A stretch of DNA of 64,000 nucleotides, taken from positions 1,550,001-1,614,000 of the forward strand of contig NZ_JAJAVD010000001.1 in the NCBI RefSeq assembly GCF_020532705.1, read 5' to 3'. The stretch comes from Methylobacillus caricis. GTDB lineage: Bacteria; Pseudomonadota; Gammaproteobacteria; Burkholderiales; Methylophilaceae. Positions 55,319 through 64,000 of the stretch are shown piece after piece (within the stretch, counting starts at the first letter, position 1; the number at the start of each line of letters is the position of its first letter). The notes below the pieces were generated by a model that saw only the letters and a program-made list of their open reading frames with translations, was not told where the DNA came from and searched no databases. Made by a program: the position numbers and the translations under genes.

Positions 55319-55951
55319 ATGAAAAAAATACTGTTGGTTGATGACCACAATATTGTCCGCCAAGGTTTGCGCAACCTCATTGAGCTGGAATCGGACCTTG
55401 AAGTCACCGGTGAAGCAGCCTCCGGCCTTGAAGCCATCAAGCTGGTCAGGGCCAATCAATATGACGCCGTAGTCATGGATATTGCCATGCCTGATAAAAA
55501 TGGCGTGGATACCCTGCATGACCTCAGGCATGTGGCACCTGACCTGCCAGTGCTGATCCTGAGCGGTTATGGCGAAGAGCAATATGCGCTCAACCTCATG
55601 CGCAGCGGTTGCAAGGGCTACCTGTCCAAGGATGCTGAATCAGACGAGATCATCAAGGCTATCAGGACCATTGCCAATGGCAAACGCTATATTTCGGCCG
55701 AGCTTGCCGAATTGATGTCCAACGAACTCAGCAACCCCTCGGAAAAACTGTTGCATGAAACCCTCTCGGATCGGGAATTTCAGGTATTTTTCAAGCTGGC
55801 CAGCGGCCTGAGCGCGACTGAAATTGGCGAAGAGTTATGTATCAGCGTTAAAACCGTCAGCACTTACCGTACTCGCATCATGGAAAAAATGAGCTTGAAA
55901 ACCAATGCAGACCTCACCTATTACGCTATCAAAAACCAGTTGATTTCCTGA
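55319..55951 (+). CDS. LuxR/NarL-type response regulator
   Basis: A 210-residue regulator. The receiver (MKKILLVDDHNIVRQGLRNL; phospho-acceptor in AVVMDIAMPDKNG; SGYGEEQYALNL) is followed by a LuxR helix-turn-helix (LSDREFQVFFKLASGLSATEIGEELCISVKTVSTYRTRIMEKM). It probably receives phosphate from the CHASE3 kinase encoded nearby and may control the DUF1328 and DUF883 genes between them. ATG 55319 is preferred to the in-frame GTG at 55310 because it begins the conserved domain. Confidence 0.93.
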   Translation: MKKILLVDDHNIVRQGLRNLIELESDLEVTGEAASGLEAIKLVRANQYDAVVMDIAMPDKNGVDTLHDLRHVAPDLPVLILSGYGEEQYALNLMRSGCKGYLSKDAESDEIIKAIRTIANGKRYISAELAELMSNELSNPSEKLLHETLSDREFQVFFKLASGLSATEIGEELCISVKTVSTYRTRIMEKMSLKTNADLTYYAIKNQLIS

Positions 55952-56013
55952 GTGCCGTGCGTCAGATGATGTAGGACATTCAAGGATATAAACAGATATT
56001 AAAGCACTATAAG

Positions 56014-56481
56014 ATGACGGCTAATGGCTACTCCATGGAATCACTAATGTCACATTCTCGCTCCACAGCAGAATTCAACCCAAGACTCATGAAAGTCTTG
56101 CTGGTTGAAGATTCACCATTGCTACGGGAGGCTATTATGGAAATCCTTTCCAGCTGTACCTCGCTTGCCTTCGCAGGAGTGGCAGTGACACAGGAAGAAG
56201 CGGTCATGCAATTGCGCCAGCAGCCGTTTGACCTGTTGCTGGTGGATATTGAATTGGCCCAGGGCAATGGTTTCGAGGTGATCAAGGCAACACAAGAGCC
56301 AGATTACCCATATCCCCGGCCAACCTACCTGATTCTGACCAACCATGCTTATGCCCAATATCGTGAACGCGCCAGGAGCCTTGGGGTAGAACACTTTTTT
56401 GACAAATCCATGGATTTTGATATTGCCATCGACACCATCGAAGCAGAGGCCTCCAAGTTCCAGAACAAACTGTCCGACTAA
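56014..56481 (+). CDS. Single-domain response regulator (receiver only)
   Basis: A 155-residue protein with one receiver domain (MKVLLVEDSPLLREAIMEILSS; phospho-acceptor in LLLVDIELAQGNGFE; a Thr in LILTNHA) and no output domain. An N-terminal extension of ~25 residues precedes the domain, and the start may be at one of several internal ATGs (56035, 56047). It follows the LuxR-type regulator and could act in a relay with the same kinase. Confidence 0.87.
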   Translation: MTANGYSMESLMSHSRSTAEFNPRLMKVLLVEDSPLLREAIMEILSSCTSLAFAGVAVTQEEAVMQLRQQPFDLLLVDIELAQGNGFEVIKATQEPDYPYPRPTYLILTNHAYAQYRERARSLGVEHFFDKSMDFDIAIDTIEAEASKFQNKLSD

Positions 56482-56729
56482 TCCCAAACGCACATCAACC
56501 TTTTTACCCAAAGTGCATTACAGATAGAAAATCGACATATAAACATCCAGGTCCTTTGAAAATGCCGGGGGAATCTGATACGGTTCTTATCTGAATATCT
56601 GCACCTGTTTACCACACACTGTAAACAGTATGCTTACCAGCTTCGTAACTGAGGCATATTGCATGTTTTCTGCCTCTTGCTGTAGGTGAATCCAGCCTGC
56701 AGAGCCATGAAGGAACCAGAAGGCTCGCT
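56482..56729. other. Intergenic region upstream of the quinol oxidase genes
   Basis: About 250 bases without a gene. Its main feature is the dyad at 56605-56628. No FNR-type TTGAT-N4-ATCAA box was found. Confidence 0.5.
56605..56628. promoter_or_regulatory. 24-bp dyad, probable operator of the bd oxidase operon
   Basis: CTGTTTAC, eight bases, GTAAACAG: perfect 8-base arms. It lies 102 bases before the cydA start. The next gene upstream on plus ended more than 120 bases before, and no T-run follows, so a protein-binding site is more likely than a terminator. The regulator is not identified. Confidence 0.5.
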
Positions 56730-58160
56730 ATGTTTGATATTTCCGCCCTAGACCTCGCCCGTGTGCAGTTTGCATTCACGGTCTCCTTTCATATCATTTT
56801 CCCCGCTATTACCATCGGCCTTGCCAGCTACCTGGTGGTGCTGGAAGGCATGTGGCTTAAAACCGGAGAATCCGTCTACAAGGATCTTTACCATTACTGG
56901 CTCAAGATATTTGGCGTCAATTTCGGCATGGGAGTGGTATCAGGACTGGTCATGGCCTATCAGTTCGGTACCAACTGGAGCGGGTTCTCGGCATTTGCTG
57001 GCAGTGTTACCGGTCCCTTGCTCACATATGAAGTGCTGACAGCCTTCTTTCTTGAGGCAGGCTTCCTGGGCGTAATGATGTTTGGCTGGAGCCGCGTTGG
57101 GCGGGGACTGCATTTTTTCTCCACCCTCATGGTAGCCATTGGCACCCTGATTTCCACTACCTGGATACTCGCATCCAACAGCTGGATGCAAACACCACAA
57201 GGCTTTGAAATTGCCGATGGCGTTGTGATCCCGACGGACTGGTGGCAGGTCATATTCAATCCATCATTTCCCTATCGCCTGGTGCATATGAGTATTGCGG
57301 CTTTTCTTGCCACAGCCCTGCTGGTGGGTGCGGCAGGTGCCTGGCATTTACTGCGCAAGAATGACACCCCTGCCGTACGCACCATGCTTTCAATGGCCAT
57401 GTGGATGCTGGTGGTCGTTGCACCCGTCCAGGCGATTGTAGGCGACTTTCATGGCCTTAACACCCTGAAACACCAGCCAGCCAAGATTGCAGCTGTTGAA
57501 GGCCACTGGGAAAACCACGGCGACGAAGGGGTACCATTGGTATTATTCGGCTTGCCCGATATGGAGCAGGAGAAAAACCACTATGCGCTGGAAATCCCTC
57601 ATCTTGGCAGCCTGATCCTTACCCATAGCTGGAATGGCCAAATCCCGGGCCTGAAGGAATTTGCGCCTGCAGACAGACCTAATGCAACCATTATTTTCTG
57701 GTCTTTCCGTGTCATGGTTGGCCTGGGCATGTTCATGATCCTGCTTGGCCTGTGGAGCTTATGGCTGCGCAAGCAAGGGCGCCTGTATCAGCAGCAGCTC
57801 TTCCTGCGATGCGCATTATGGATGGGGCCAACCGGTATCATTGCGATCCTGGCTGGATGGTTTACCACTGAAATCGGACGCCAGCCTTGGGTGGTTTATG
57901 GCATCATGCGCACCGCGGATGCAGTTTCGAAGCATGATATTTCATCGCTTGCTGTATCCCTGGCATTGTTTATAGTGGTGTACTTTTTTGTATTCGGCAT
58001 CGGCATTGGCTATCTGTTCAGATTGATCCGGCAACCGGTGATCAAGGCAGACCACCCACAAGAAGGCGGGCCTGGACAAAGCAAGCAACCGATGCGGCCT
58101 CTTTCAGCCACTGACGCGTCTTTTTCGCTTGAGGCGCCATTATCCAACCCCAAGGAATAG
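56730..58160 (+). CDS. cydA: Cytochrome bd-type quinol oxidase subunit I
   Basis: Haem-carrying subunit of a bd-type quinol oxidase, which reduces oxygen with quinol. The 476 residues show the haem ligand helix FAFTVSFHIIFPAITIGLA, the second His region RLVHMSIAAFLAT, and GRQPWVVYGIMRTADAVS. The quinol loop is short, as in cyanide-insensitive (CIO) oxidases, rather than the long E. coli form. The presence of a DUF2474 gene after cydB supports this subgroup. It gives respiration at low oxygen or with inhibitors. Confidence 0.94.
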   Translation: MFDISALDLARVQFAFTVSFHIIFPAITIGLASYLVVLEGMWLKTGESVYKDLYHYWLKIFGVNFGMGVVSGLVMAYQFGTNWSGFSAFAGSVTGPLLTYEVLTAFFLEAGFLGVMMFGWSRVGRGLHFFSTLMVAIGTLISTTWILASNSWMQTPQGFEIADGVVIPTDWWQVIFNPSFPYRLVHMSIAAFLATALLVGAAGAWHLLRKNDTPAVRTMLSMAMWMLVVVAPVQAIVGDFHGLNTLKHQPAKIAAVEGHWENHGDEGVPLVLFGLPDMEQEKNHYALEIPHLGSLILTHSWNGQIPGLKEFAPADRPNATIIFWSFRVMVGLGMFMILLGLWSLWLRKQGRLYQQQLFLRCALWMGPTGIIAILAGWFTTEIGRQPWVVYGIMRTADAVSKHDISSLAVSLALFIVVYFFVFGIGIGYLFRLIRQPVIKADHPQEGGPGQSKQPMRPLSATDASFSLEAPLSNPKE

Positions 58161-58166
58161 TGTTTC

Positions 58167-59174
58167 ATGGACTTTGATTTACCTGTGATCTGGTTAATAG
58201 TTATTCTGTTCGCCATCACCATGTACGTGATTATGGACGGCTTTGACTTGGGTATCGGCATCCTTTTCCCTTTCGTCAAGGACAAGCATGATCGCGATGT
58301 GATGATGAATACCGTGGCACCCGTCTGGGACGGGAATGAAACCTGGCTGGTTTTGGGGGGTGCAGGGCTGATGGCAGCCTTTCCCCTTGCTTATGCAGTG
58401 GTCCTGAGCGCGTTGTATCAGCCCATCATCCTCATGCTGCTGGGCCTGATTTTCCGTGGTGTCGCCTTTGAGTTTCGTTTCAAGGCACCGGAAAAAGAAC
58501 AGCACCTATGGGATAAAGCCTTCATCGGAGGCTCTATCACGACGGCATTTTTCCAGGGCGTGATTCTGGGTGCCTATATCAATGGCATACCGGTTGAGCA
58601 AAACGAGTTCGCAGGAAACGCCCTGGATTGGCTGACCCCATTTTCATTCTTTACCGGGCTAGGCGTCATGATTGCCTACGCTCTGCTAGGCAGCACATGG
58701 CTGATCATGAAAACGGACGAACACCTGCAGCAACGTATGCTGGAGTTGACACGCCCGCTGGTGGCACTAGTGATTGTAGCGCTGGCGGTCATCAGCATAT
58801 GGACCCCTCTTGCCCATGAAGACATTGCGGAACGCTGGTTCAGCCTGCCCAACTTCTATTTCCTGGCCCTGGTGCCCATCCTGGTGGCAATCAGCATCTA
58901 CTCCCTCATGCGCGAGCTGAAATCGGGCTATGACATGCAACCATTCATTTCCGCGCTGATCATCGTTTTACTTGGATTGTTAGGGTTGGCCATCAGCATC
59001 TGGCCCAACATCATCCCGCCTTCAATTTCAATCTGGGATGCCGCAGCGCCAGCACAAAGCCAGATATTTGCCCTGGTTGGCACATTACTGATCGTCCCCG
59101 TCATATTGGTATACACCATTTGGTCCTATCGTGTATTCAAAGGCAAGGTACGTCATGGCGATGGCTACCACTAA
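58167..59174 (+). CDS. cydB: Cytochrome bd-type quinol oxidase subunit II
   Basis: Partner of CydA. The 335 residues have eight or so membrane helices and the family patterns YVIMDGFDLGIGILFPFV, DVMMNTVAPVWDGNETWLVLGGAGLMAAFP and GLIFRGVAFEFRFKA. It begins six bases after the cydA stop. Its last 20 bases overlap the start of the DUF2474 gene in another frame. Confidence 0.95.
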   Translation: MDFDLPVIWLIVILFAITMYVIMDGFDLGIGILFPFVKDKHDRDVMMNTVAPVWDGNETWLVLGGAGLMAAFPLAYAVVLSALYQPIILMLLGLIFRGVAFEFRFKAPEKEQHLWDKAFIGGSITTAFFQGVILGAYINGIPVEQNEFAGNALDWLTPFSFFTGLGVMIAYALLGSTWLIMKTDEHLQQRMLELTRPLVALVIVALAVISIWTPLAHEDIAERWFSLPNFYFLALVPILVAISIYSLMRELKSGYDMQPFISALIIVLLGLLGLAISIWPNIIPPSISIWDAAAPAQSQIFALVGTLLIVPVILVYTIWSYRVFKGKVRHGDGYH

Positions 59175-59310
59175 CTCTGAAAAACAGCGCTGGATCTGGG
59201 TCAAGCGTGTGCTCTGGCTTCTACTGATCTGGACAGCCAGTGTGGGCGCCATGCTGGGGGCAGCCTATCTCATGCGCCTTTTCATGTATGCCATTGGCCT
59301 TCATTCCTGA
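59155..59310 (+). CDS. DUF2474 small membrane protein of the bd oxidase
   Basis: A 51-residue protein (MAMATTNSEKQRWIWVKRVL...) with one membrane helix ([21 protein letters not shown]) and a C-terminal MRLFMYAIGLHS. The W-VKR-LWLLLIW pattern and position directly after cydB are those of DUF2474 proteins, a CydX-like accessory subunit of CIO-type oxidases. Two in-frame ATGs (59155, 59161) are possible starts. It overlaps cydB, so translation is coupled. Confidence 0.82.
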   Translation: MAMATTNSEKQRWIWVKRVLWLLLIWTASVGAMLGAAYLMRLFMYAIGLHS

Positions 59311-59388
59311 TTGCCCGGTTTGACAGCCTATCCCTGGCGTGAAAAAATCATGTAAAGTTCACAGTAACTAGGTTGGCTATTTGCCACA

Positions 59389-59435
59389 TGATGGGGACGG
59401 CCCCATCATCACTCAACTAATTGCGGGACGACCCG
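59389..59435 (+). ncRNA. Guanidine-II riboswitch (mini-ykkC)
   Basis: Two hairpins with the diagnostic ACGR loops: TGATGGGG-ACGG-CCCCATCA (59389-59408) and CGGG-ACGA-CCCG (59424-59435). The pair, spaced by 15 bases and placed 21 bases before the gdx/sugE start, is the guanidine-II architecture, in which two guanidinium ions bind the two loops and free the ribosome site. The purine-rich GAAAGGGG follows the second hairpin. Confidence 0.93.
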
Positions 59436-59456
59436 ATCTGCATGAAAGGGGTTTAT

Positions 59457-59771
59457 ATGTCCTGGATATATCTATTGCTGGCTGGCGTGCTTGAAGTCGG
59501 CTTCACCACCTGCCTGAAAATGTCTGAAAGCTTCACCAAGCCATTGCCATCGGCGGGCTTCCTTGTGTTTGCCATCCTGAGTTTCGTCATGCTGACCAAA
59601 GCCCTGGAGGGAATACCCCTGGGCACGGCTTACGCAGTATGGACTGGTATTGGCGCCTGCGGCACTGCCATAATAGGCATCTGGATATTTGGCGACCCGG
59701 CAGGAACCTTGCGCTTGCTGTTCCTACTGTTATTGATAGGCTCGATTATCGGCCTGAAGGTGGTGTCTTAA
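59457..59771 (+). CDS. gdx: Guanidinium exporter Gdx (SugE, SMR family)
   Basis: Small multidrug-resistance-type transporter of 104 residues, four membrane helices, that exports guanidinium for protons. Signatures: MSWIYLLLAGVLEVGFTTCLK with the functional Glu in helix 1, ILSFVMLTKALEGIPLGTAYAVWTGIGACGTAIIGI. The start at 59457 follows GAAAGGGG; upstream in-frame starts at 59421 and 59442 fall in the riboswitch. The guanidine riboswitch upstream supports the Gdx role over quaternary-ammonium export. Confidence 0.95.
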   Translation: MSWIYLLLAGVLEVGFTTCLKMSESFTKPLPSAGFLVFAILSFVMLTKALEGIPLGTAYAVWTGIGACGTAIIGIWIFGDPAGTLRLLFLLLLIGSIIGLKVVS

Positions 59772-59791
59772 TGATCGGACAGATGGCAAGA

Positions 59792-60358
59792 TTATTTGTC
59801 TTGCCATTCACGCAGCACCGAAGCGTCCACGGGGGCAGCCCCTACATGCCGCAGATAATCATCCTGTAACAGCCTCATACGCAAGGCGTCACGATAGGAG
59901 CCGTTGGAAAAGAACTCTTCCTTCAGGTGCCCTTCCGCCTCAAACCCGCAACTTTCATAAATATGAATCGCAGCCTGGTTCTCTGTATCCACCACCAAGT
60001 AGACCTTGTGCAGGTTAAGCACACGGAAAGCATACCCCACCGCAATCCTTGTAGCTGACTTGGCAAGCCCGCGCCCCTGATAGTCCGGCGCTATAATGAT
60101 CTGGAACTCGGCTCGGCGGTGGATATAGTTGATTTCCACCAGCTCGACCAATCCTGCCAGCTCTCCGCTTTCCAGCTGGATGATGAATCGCCGCTCATTC
60201 TGGTCATGGATGTGACGGTCGTACAAGGCCACCAGCTCATCATAGGCTTCGTACGGCTCTTCAAACCAGTAGCGCATGATGGTGTCGTTGTTGTTGAGTT
60301 TGTGCACAAAGTGCAGGTCGTTACGCTCCAGGGGACGCAGATTGATACGGTCAGCCAT
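59792..60358 (-). CDS. speG: Spermidine N1-acetyltransferase
   Basis: GNAT acetyltransferase of the SpeG type, which acetylates spermidine or spermine to prevent polyamine toxicity. The 188 residues show [65 protein letters not shown] (acetyl-CoA site) and [17 protein letters not shown]. The start at 60358 gives the family N-terminus; the frame is open to 60529. Convergent with gdx, which also handles a cationic nitrogen compound. Confidence 0.9.
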   Translation of the reverse strand: MADRINLRPLERNDLHFVHKLNNNDTIMRYWFEEPYEAYDELVALYDRHIHDQNERRFIIQLESGELAGLVELVEINYIHRRAEFQIIIAPDYQGRGLAKSATRIAVGYAFRVLNLHKVYLVVDTENQAAIHIYESCGFEAEGHLKEEFFSNGSYRDALRMRLLQDDYLRHVGAAPVDASVLREWQDK

Positions 60359-60673
60359 TAGCTGTGATCCTGAGGATGGTATATGCAGATTATAGCCGGT
60401 TGGCTTGCAGGCAAATAGTCTGACGCAAATGCATTGCAGAGCTCTCACATGATGTTCGCTAAAAGATACTGAGAGCGGGTATACGATGCAGTCAGTTCCA
60501 TAGGGCGGCTTATACAAACGACGCTTCAACCGTGGCAGACTTACCTTGGCGTATGAAGTTTACCGCTACAGGATTGGGCTAAACGCCAATAACTTAGTAT
60601 TTTGGAAGACCATTTCGCAACTTGAAACAGAAAGCGCAACTCAGCCTGATCTGCTGCTTCTGACGTAATCAGG
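60359..60673. other. speG to TraB-gene intergenic region
   Basis: About 315 bases with no supported gene, repeat or RNA structure that I can name. Confidence 0.5.
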
Positions 60674-61600
60674 TCAATCTGCATGCGGCAAGGGCAGGCC
60701 TGCCGCATTCACTGGCGACACCTTGAATCCAAGGATCGCCAGCCTTCTCAACAAACCTGACTCACCCGGCAAATGCGCCGCGCCAACTGCTATAAACATT
60801 TTATGATTGCTAGCCTGGATGGCAATACGTTGCGTCATCACCACATTACGTTCATCCAGCAATTTCACCCTAAGCTTGTCCCATAACGCTTTAGGCAGGG
60901 TATCTCCTGTCATCTGCTCATCCAGCTCGCCGACTTTACGCAAATCGCCTGCTTCGTAGGCGCTGACCAGCCGCTCGAAATCTGCCTCTTTCTCTTCCTG
61001 GCTGCGTGCCAGCACACTGCGTAACATCAGCATCTGCTCTTCCCAAGTGATGCTTTCCAGTGCACCAAAATGCTCGGTGGCGCTCTCCAGCGCCTGTACC
61101 TTTTTGCCTGCGCGCTGCGCCTGCATATAAAGCTGCACATCCAGGGTATAAGGCGATTGCGAGCTGGGCAGATCAAACACCATGGCAAGCAACCAGGGCT
61201 TCATGCGCATGGCCATATCGCGGTCGATCCCATGGAAATCAGCCAGCTCAAATACTTTCTCCAGCTCCTGCTGGCTGAGCAACTTGTCCAAGGTGGTATC
61301 CCGCATGAAATAAGGCGCCGTGTCGCTGGAAGGCAGTATTTCCATCAAGAATATTTCACTCTCTTCCACTGCCTTGGTCACAGGTTCAGCAAGATTTGTG
61401 ACTCTCGGGTCATCGGTATGTATCGTGCCAAACAAATAACTGATGCTGCCTTGTTGAGATTCCAGCCTCCACAGCATGCTATGCTCAGCTGTCGAGACCC
61501 TGGCTTTATCCTGGGCGATTGCTGACTGAGATAGCAGCAGCATGGCCAGAACAGAAAAAAAGCCTCTTTCGAGGCTTTTAAAAGAAAATAGTTGAGCCAC
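60674..61600 (-). CDS. TraB/GumN family protein
   Basis: A 308-residue exported protein of the TraB/PrgY/GumN family, with a signal peptide (FFSVLAMLLLSQSAIAQ). The family motifs are MLWRLESQQGSISYLFGTIHTDDPRV near the mature N-terminus and MFIAVGAAHLPGESGLLRRLAILGFKV at the C-terminus; the His in GTIH and the second GxxH are proposed metal ligands of a protease-like site. Function in bacteria is unknown. Nine bases downstream of ygiQ, so one transcript is likely. Confidence 0.88.
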   Translation of the reverse strand: MAQLFSFKSLERGFFSVLAMLLLSQSAIAQDKARVSTAEHSMLWRLESQQGSISYLFGTIHTDDPRVTNLAEPVTKAVEESEIFLMEILPSSDTAPYFMRDTTLDKLLSQQELEKVFELADFHGIDRDMAMRMKPWLLAMVFDLPSSQSPYTLDVQLYMQAQRAGKKVQALESATEHFGALESITWEEQMLMLRSVLARSQEEKEADFERLVSAYEAGDLRKVGELDEQMTGDTLPKALWDKLRVKLLDERNVVMTQRIAIQASNHKMFIAVGAAHLPGESGLLRRLAILGFKVSPVNAAGLPLPHAD

Positions 61601-61609
61601 CTGGTTTCC

Positions 61610-63856
61610 CTAGCGATGTGGGCGGTTGTTTTTCTTGACCGGTTTACCCTGGCTCGGCTTTGCCGCCACGGGCTTGCCTAAAGCGGGTCTTGCCACACCA
61701 GGTTTACCATTGCCAAGCTTGCCGCTCGTAGAAGTAGCAAACGGAGCCTTGGCCGGACGACGACTTCCGTTGGCAGGCACAAGCTGCTTGGCAGCAATCG
61801 GCTGCCAGGCCGGAATCAAGTGTTTCTTGCTATTCCCGATCAAGTCTTCCCTGCCCATGTTTTTCAGCGCCTCACGCAACATTGGCCAATTGTTAGGGTC
61901 ATGGTAGCGAATAAATGCCTTATGCAGGCGGCGCACGCTACCTGCCTTGGGGATAGGTACATCTTCACTATCCGCAGTCACCTTGCGCAAGGGATTCTTG
62001 CCAGAATGGTACATGGCAGTAGCCATTGCCATGGGGGTCGGGGTGAAGGTTTGCACCTGGTCCAGCTTGAAATCATATTTCTTGAGCCACAACGCCAGGT
62101 TAAGCATGTCTTCATCAGTGGTACCGGGATGGGCCGCGATGAAGTAAGGGATCAAGTATTGCTCCTTGCCCGCTTCCTTGGAGAATTTCTCGAACATGGC
62201 CTTGAATTCGTCATAGGCATCCATGCGCGGCTTCATCATCTTGTTGAGCACGTTCTCCTCCGAATGCTCGGGCGCGATCTTGAGATAGCCTCCCACATGA
62301 TGCTGCACCAGTTCCTTGACATACTCCGGCGACTTCACTGCCAGGTCGTAACGCAGGCCAGAACCGATCTGGATGCGCTTGATGCCCTTGATGGCCCGTG
62401 CCTTGCGATAAAGCTGTATCAATGCCGAATGGTCGGTATTGAGGTTTTCGCAAATGCCGGGAAACACACACGACAGCTTGCGGCAGGATTTCTCGATTTT
62501 CTCGCTCTTGCAGGCAAGCCGATACATATTGGCAGTCGGGCCGCCAAGATCGGAGATTGTCCCGGTAAAGCCTTCCACTTTATCTCTGACTTCCTCAATC
62601 TCCTTCAGGATGGACTCTTCAGAACGGCTCTGGATGATGCGGCCTTCATGTTCAGTGATCGAGCAGAAAGTACAGCCGCCAAAACAACCGCGCATGATGT
62701 TGACCGAAAAGCGAATCATCTCCCAGGCGGGGATTCTGGCTTTTTCATAGACAGGATGCGGTGCCCGCGCATACGTCAGGTCGTAGACATAGTCCATTTC
62801 CTTGGTAGTCAACGGAATAGGCGGCGGGTTCAGCCAGACCTCCCGGTCGCCATGGCGCTGGACCAGCGCACGAGCATTGCCTGGATTGGCTTCCAGGTGC
62901 AATACCCGGGAGGCATGTGCATATAGCACTGGGTCGCGGGCGACCTCCTCATAATCCGGCAGTCGGATGAATTGCTTGCTACGGTCAGCCTTGGGCTTGC
63001 GCACTATGGTGATGGCGTGCACACCCGGCTCCAGGTCGGAAGAGGCCTTGGCCGCCGCGGAAGTCGATGCGCAGGAGGCACCGGTTTTTTCCATGGCGGG
63101 CTCCATGGCATACGGATCCACGGGGGTATCTACTTTTCCCGGACGATCAAGTGCAGTAGACGCCACTTCCTGCCAGCCCTCAGGCAAGACCTTGCGCAAG
63201 AAAGCCGTACCACGGATATCAGTAATTTCACTGATCTTCTCGCCCTTGGCAATACGGTGACTGATTTCCACCAAGGCGCGCTCGGCATTTCCATAAATCA
63301 GTATATCGGCCTTGGAATCCACCAATACGGAACGACGGACCTTGTCCGACCAATAGTCGTAATGCGCAATCCGACGCAAGGAAGCTTCTATGCTGCCTAT
63401 CACCAGCGGAACACCTGGGAAGGCTTCACGGCAACGTTGGGAGTAAACCAGGATAGCGCGATCAGGACGCCTGCCTGCCACCGCATCCGGGGTATAGGCA
63501 TCGTCGGACCGTATCTTGCGATCAGCAGTATAGTGATTGACCATCGAATCCATATTGCCAGCGGTAATGCCAAAATACAGATTTGGTTTGCCCAGCGCAC
63601 GGAAAGGGTCCGCAGACTGCCAATCCGGTTGTGCAATAATACCCACACGAAAACCTTGGGCTTCAAGCAAACGGCCCACAAGAGCCATGCCAAAGCTTGG
63701 GTGATCAATATAGGCATCGCCCGTGACCAGAATAATGTCGCAGCTGTCCCAGCCCAAAATATCCATTTCAGCGCGACTCATGGGTAGAATGCGGGATGTG
63801 CCGAAACGCTTGGCCCAATAGGGACGATAAGCGCTTAATAAACGAGGTGACTCCAT
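61610..63856 (-). CDS. YgiQ family radical SAM protein
   Basis: Large radical-SAM enzyme of unknown reaction. The 748 residues have the YgiQ N-terminal domain ([34 protein letters not shown]), the iron-sulfur motif CFGGCTFC in [21 protein letters not shown] (~400-410), and the C-terminal YgiQ region ([35 protein letters not shown]). The last ~60 residues are a Lys/Gly/Pro-rich low-complexity tail ([19 protein letters not shown]). Leads the operon with the TraB-type gene. Confidence 0.94.
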   Translation of the reverse strand: MESPRLLSAYRPYWAKRFGTSRILPMSRAEMDILGWDSCDIILVTGDAYIDHPSFGMALVGRLLEAQGFRVGIIAQPDWQSADPFRALGKPNLYFGITAGNMDSMVNHYTADRKIRSDDAYTPDAVAGRRPDRAILVYSQRCREAFPGVPLVIGSIEASLRRIAHYDYWSDKVRRSVLVDSKADILIYGNAERALVEISHRIAKGEKISEITDIRGTAFLRKVLPEGWQEVASTALDRPGKVDTPVDPYAMEPAMEKTGASCASTSAAAKASSDLEPGVHAITIVRKPKADRSKQFIRLPDYEEVARDPVLYAHASRVLHLEANPGNARALVQRHGDREVWLNPPPIPLTTKEMDYVYDLTYARAPHPVYEKARIPAWEMIRFSVNIMRGCFGGCTFCSITEHEGRIIQSRSEESILKEIEEVRDKVEGFTGTISDLGGPTANMYRLACKSEKIEKSCRKLSCVFPGICENLNTDHSALIQLYRKARAIKGIKRIQIGSGLRYDLAVKSPEYVKELVQHHVGGYLKIAPEHSEENVLNKMMKPRMDAYDEFKAMFEKFSKEAGKEQYLIPYFIAAHPGTTDEDMLNLALWLKKYDFKLDQVQTFTPTPMAMATAMYHSGKNPLRKVTADSEDVPIPKAGSVRRLHKAFIRYHDPNNWPMLREALKNMGREDLIGNSKKHLIPAWQPIAAKQLVPANGSRRPAKAPFATSTSGKLGNGKPGVARPALGKPVAAKPSQGKPVKKNNRPHR

Positions 63857-63946
63857 AGGGCGTGCATTTTACCTTGGAAAGCTTGCCCCAACACAAAAAA
63901 ACGGCAAAAAAATCTAAAATCAACTGATAAATCAGGTAATTATTGA

Positions 63947-64000
63947 ATGAAAACCATATCCGTGCGCCGCTCGGCGCAACAAGTAGGCCGGGGAGCGGCA
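63947..64000 (+). CDS. Start of an unidentified gene at the window edge
   Basis: An ATG at 63947 opens a frame that continues to the window end (MKTISVRRSAQQVGRGAA). It is divergent from ygiQ with 90 bases between, a reasonable place for a gene start. Too short to name; no clear ribosome site is visible. Confidence 0.3.
   Translation, partial: MKTISVRRSAQQVGRGAA

Noticed and set aside
56482-56729. FNR box upstream of the bd oxidase genes
   Set aside because: No TTGAT-N4-ATCAA-like sequence could be found.
61820-62926. Plus-strand frame of 368 residues
   Set aside because: It lies wholly antisense to the radical SAM gene, which has all its motifs; the peptide is His-rich and lacks any known pattern.
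62972-63787. Plus-strand frame of 271 residues
   Set aside because: Antisense to the N-terminal half of the radical SAM gene.

Overview
The window is about 64 kb of chromosome from a betaproteobacterium, most likely a methylotroph of the Methylophilaceae (Methylobacillus-like). This is inferred from the gene set and the style of the housekeeping proteins, not from a search. Housekeeping order is typical of the class: rarA-lolA-ftsK facing trxB, ispD-ispF, gluQ, hslO, rpiA, rsuA, rhlE-recQ, ygiQ. No rRNA, tRNA or CRISPR array was found.

Layout. 1-6.2 kb: rarA (cut by the edge), lolA, ftsK on minus; dps, trxB and an Smr-domain gene on plus. 6.2-11.8 kb: a CzcCBA-type heavy-metal efflux operon ending in a bidirectional terminator shared with ispD-ispF. 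13.5-25.6 kb: an accessory island, a type I restriction-modification locus (hsdM, hsdS, hsdR) with five cargo genes between hsdS and hsdR: a membrane-anchored HerA-like ATPase, an unrecognised membrane protein, a HEPN-motif protein, a RhuM protein and a RhuM-Fic fusion. 25.6-31.9 kb: a tripartite multidrug efflux operon (minus) whose proteins look like those of Bacteroidota, with a perfect 20-bp palindrome upstream. 32-36.6 kb: a putative membrane protein, an ammonium transporter with a sigma-54 promoter and an NtrC-type site, and a polyphosphate:AMP phosphotransferase. 36.7-50.9 kb: pilU, gluQ, hslO, trmH-type methylase, rpiA-dhaL-dhaK, small conserved genes, rsuA, rhlE, recQ. 50.9-56.5 kb: a cell-envelope/stress cluster (lipocalin, EF-hand/BON protein, DUF2490, CHASE3 histidine kinase, DUF1328, DUF883-like, two response regulators). 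56.7-59.3 kb: a cytochrome bd-type quinol oxidase with its DUF2474 small protein. 59.4-64 kb: a guanidine-II riboswitch with gdx/sugE, speG, a TraB/GumN protein and ygiQ.

Most noteworthy is the cargo slot of the type I locus. A short remnant of an hsdS 3' end (about 18671-18715) lies after the HerA gene, and a remnant of an hsdR 5' end (about 21236-21289) lies before the RhuM-Fic gene. Cargo blocks are therefore separated by scars of hsd genes, as expected if the slot was assembled stepwise by recombination with related type I loci. The HerA-like ATPase, the unknown protein and the HEPN protein form an AT-rich block that could be an undescribed defence module. Repeat elements are also present: one in frame inside hsdM, and one pair of perfect 27-bp inverted repeats between hsdM and hsdS.
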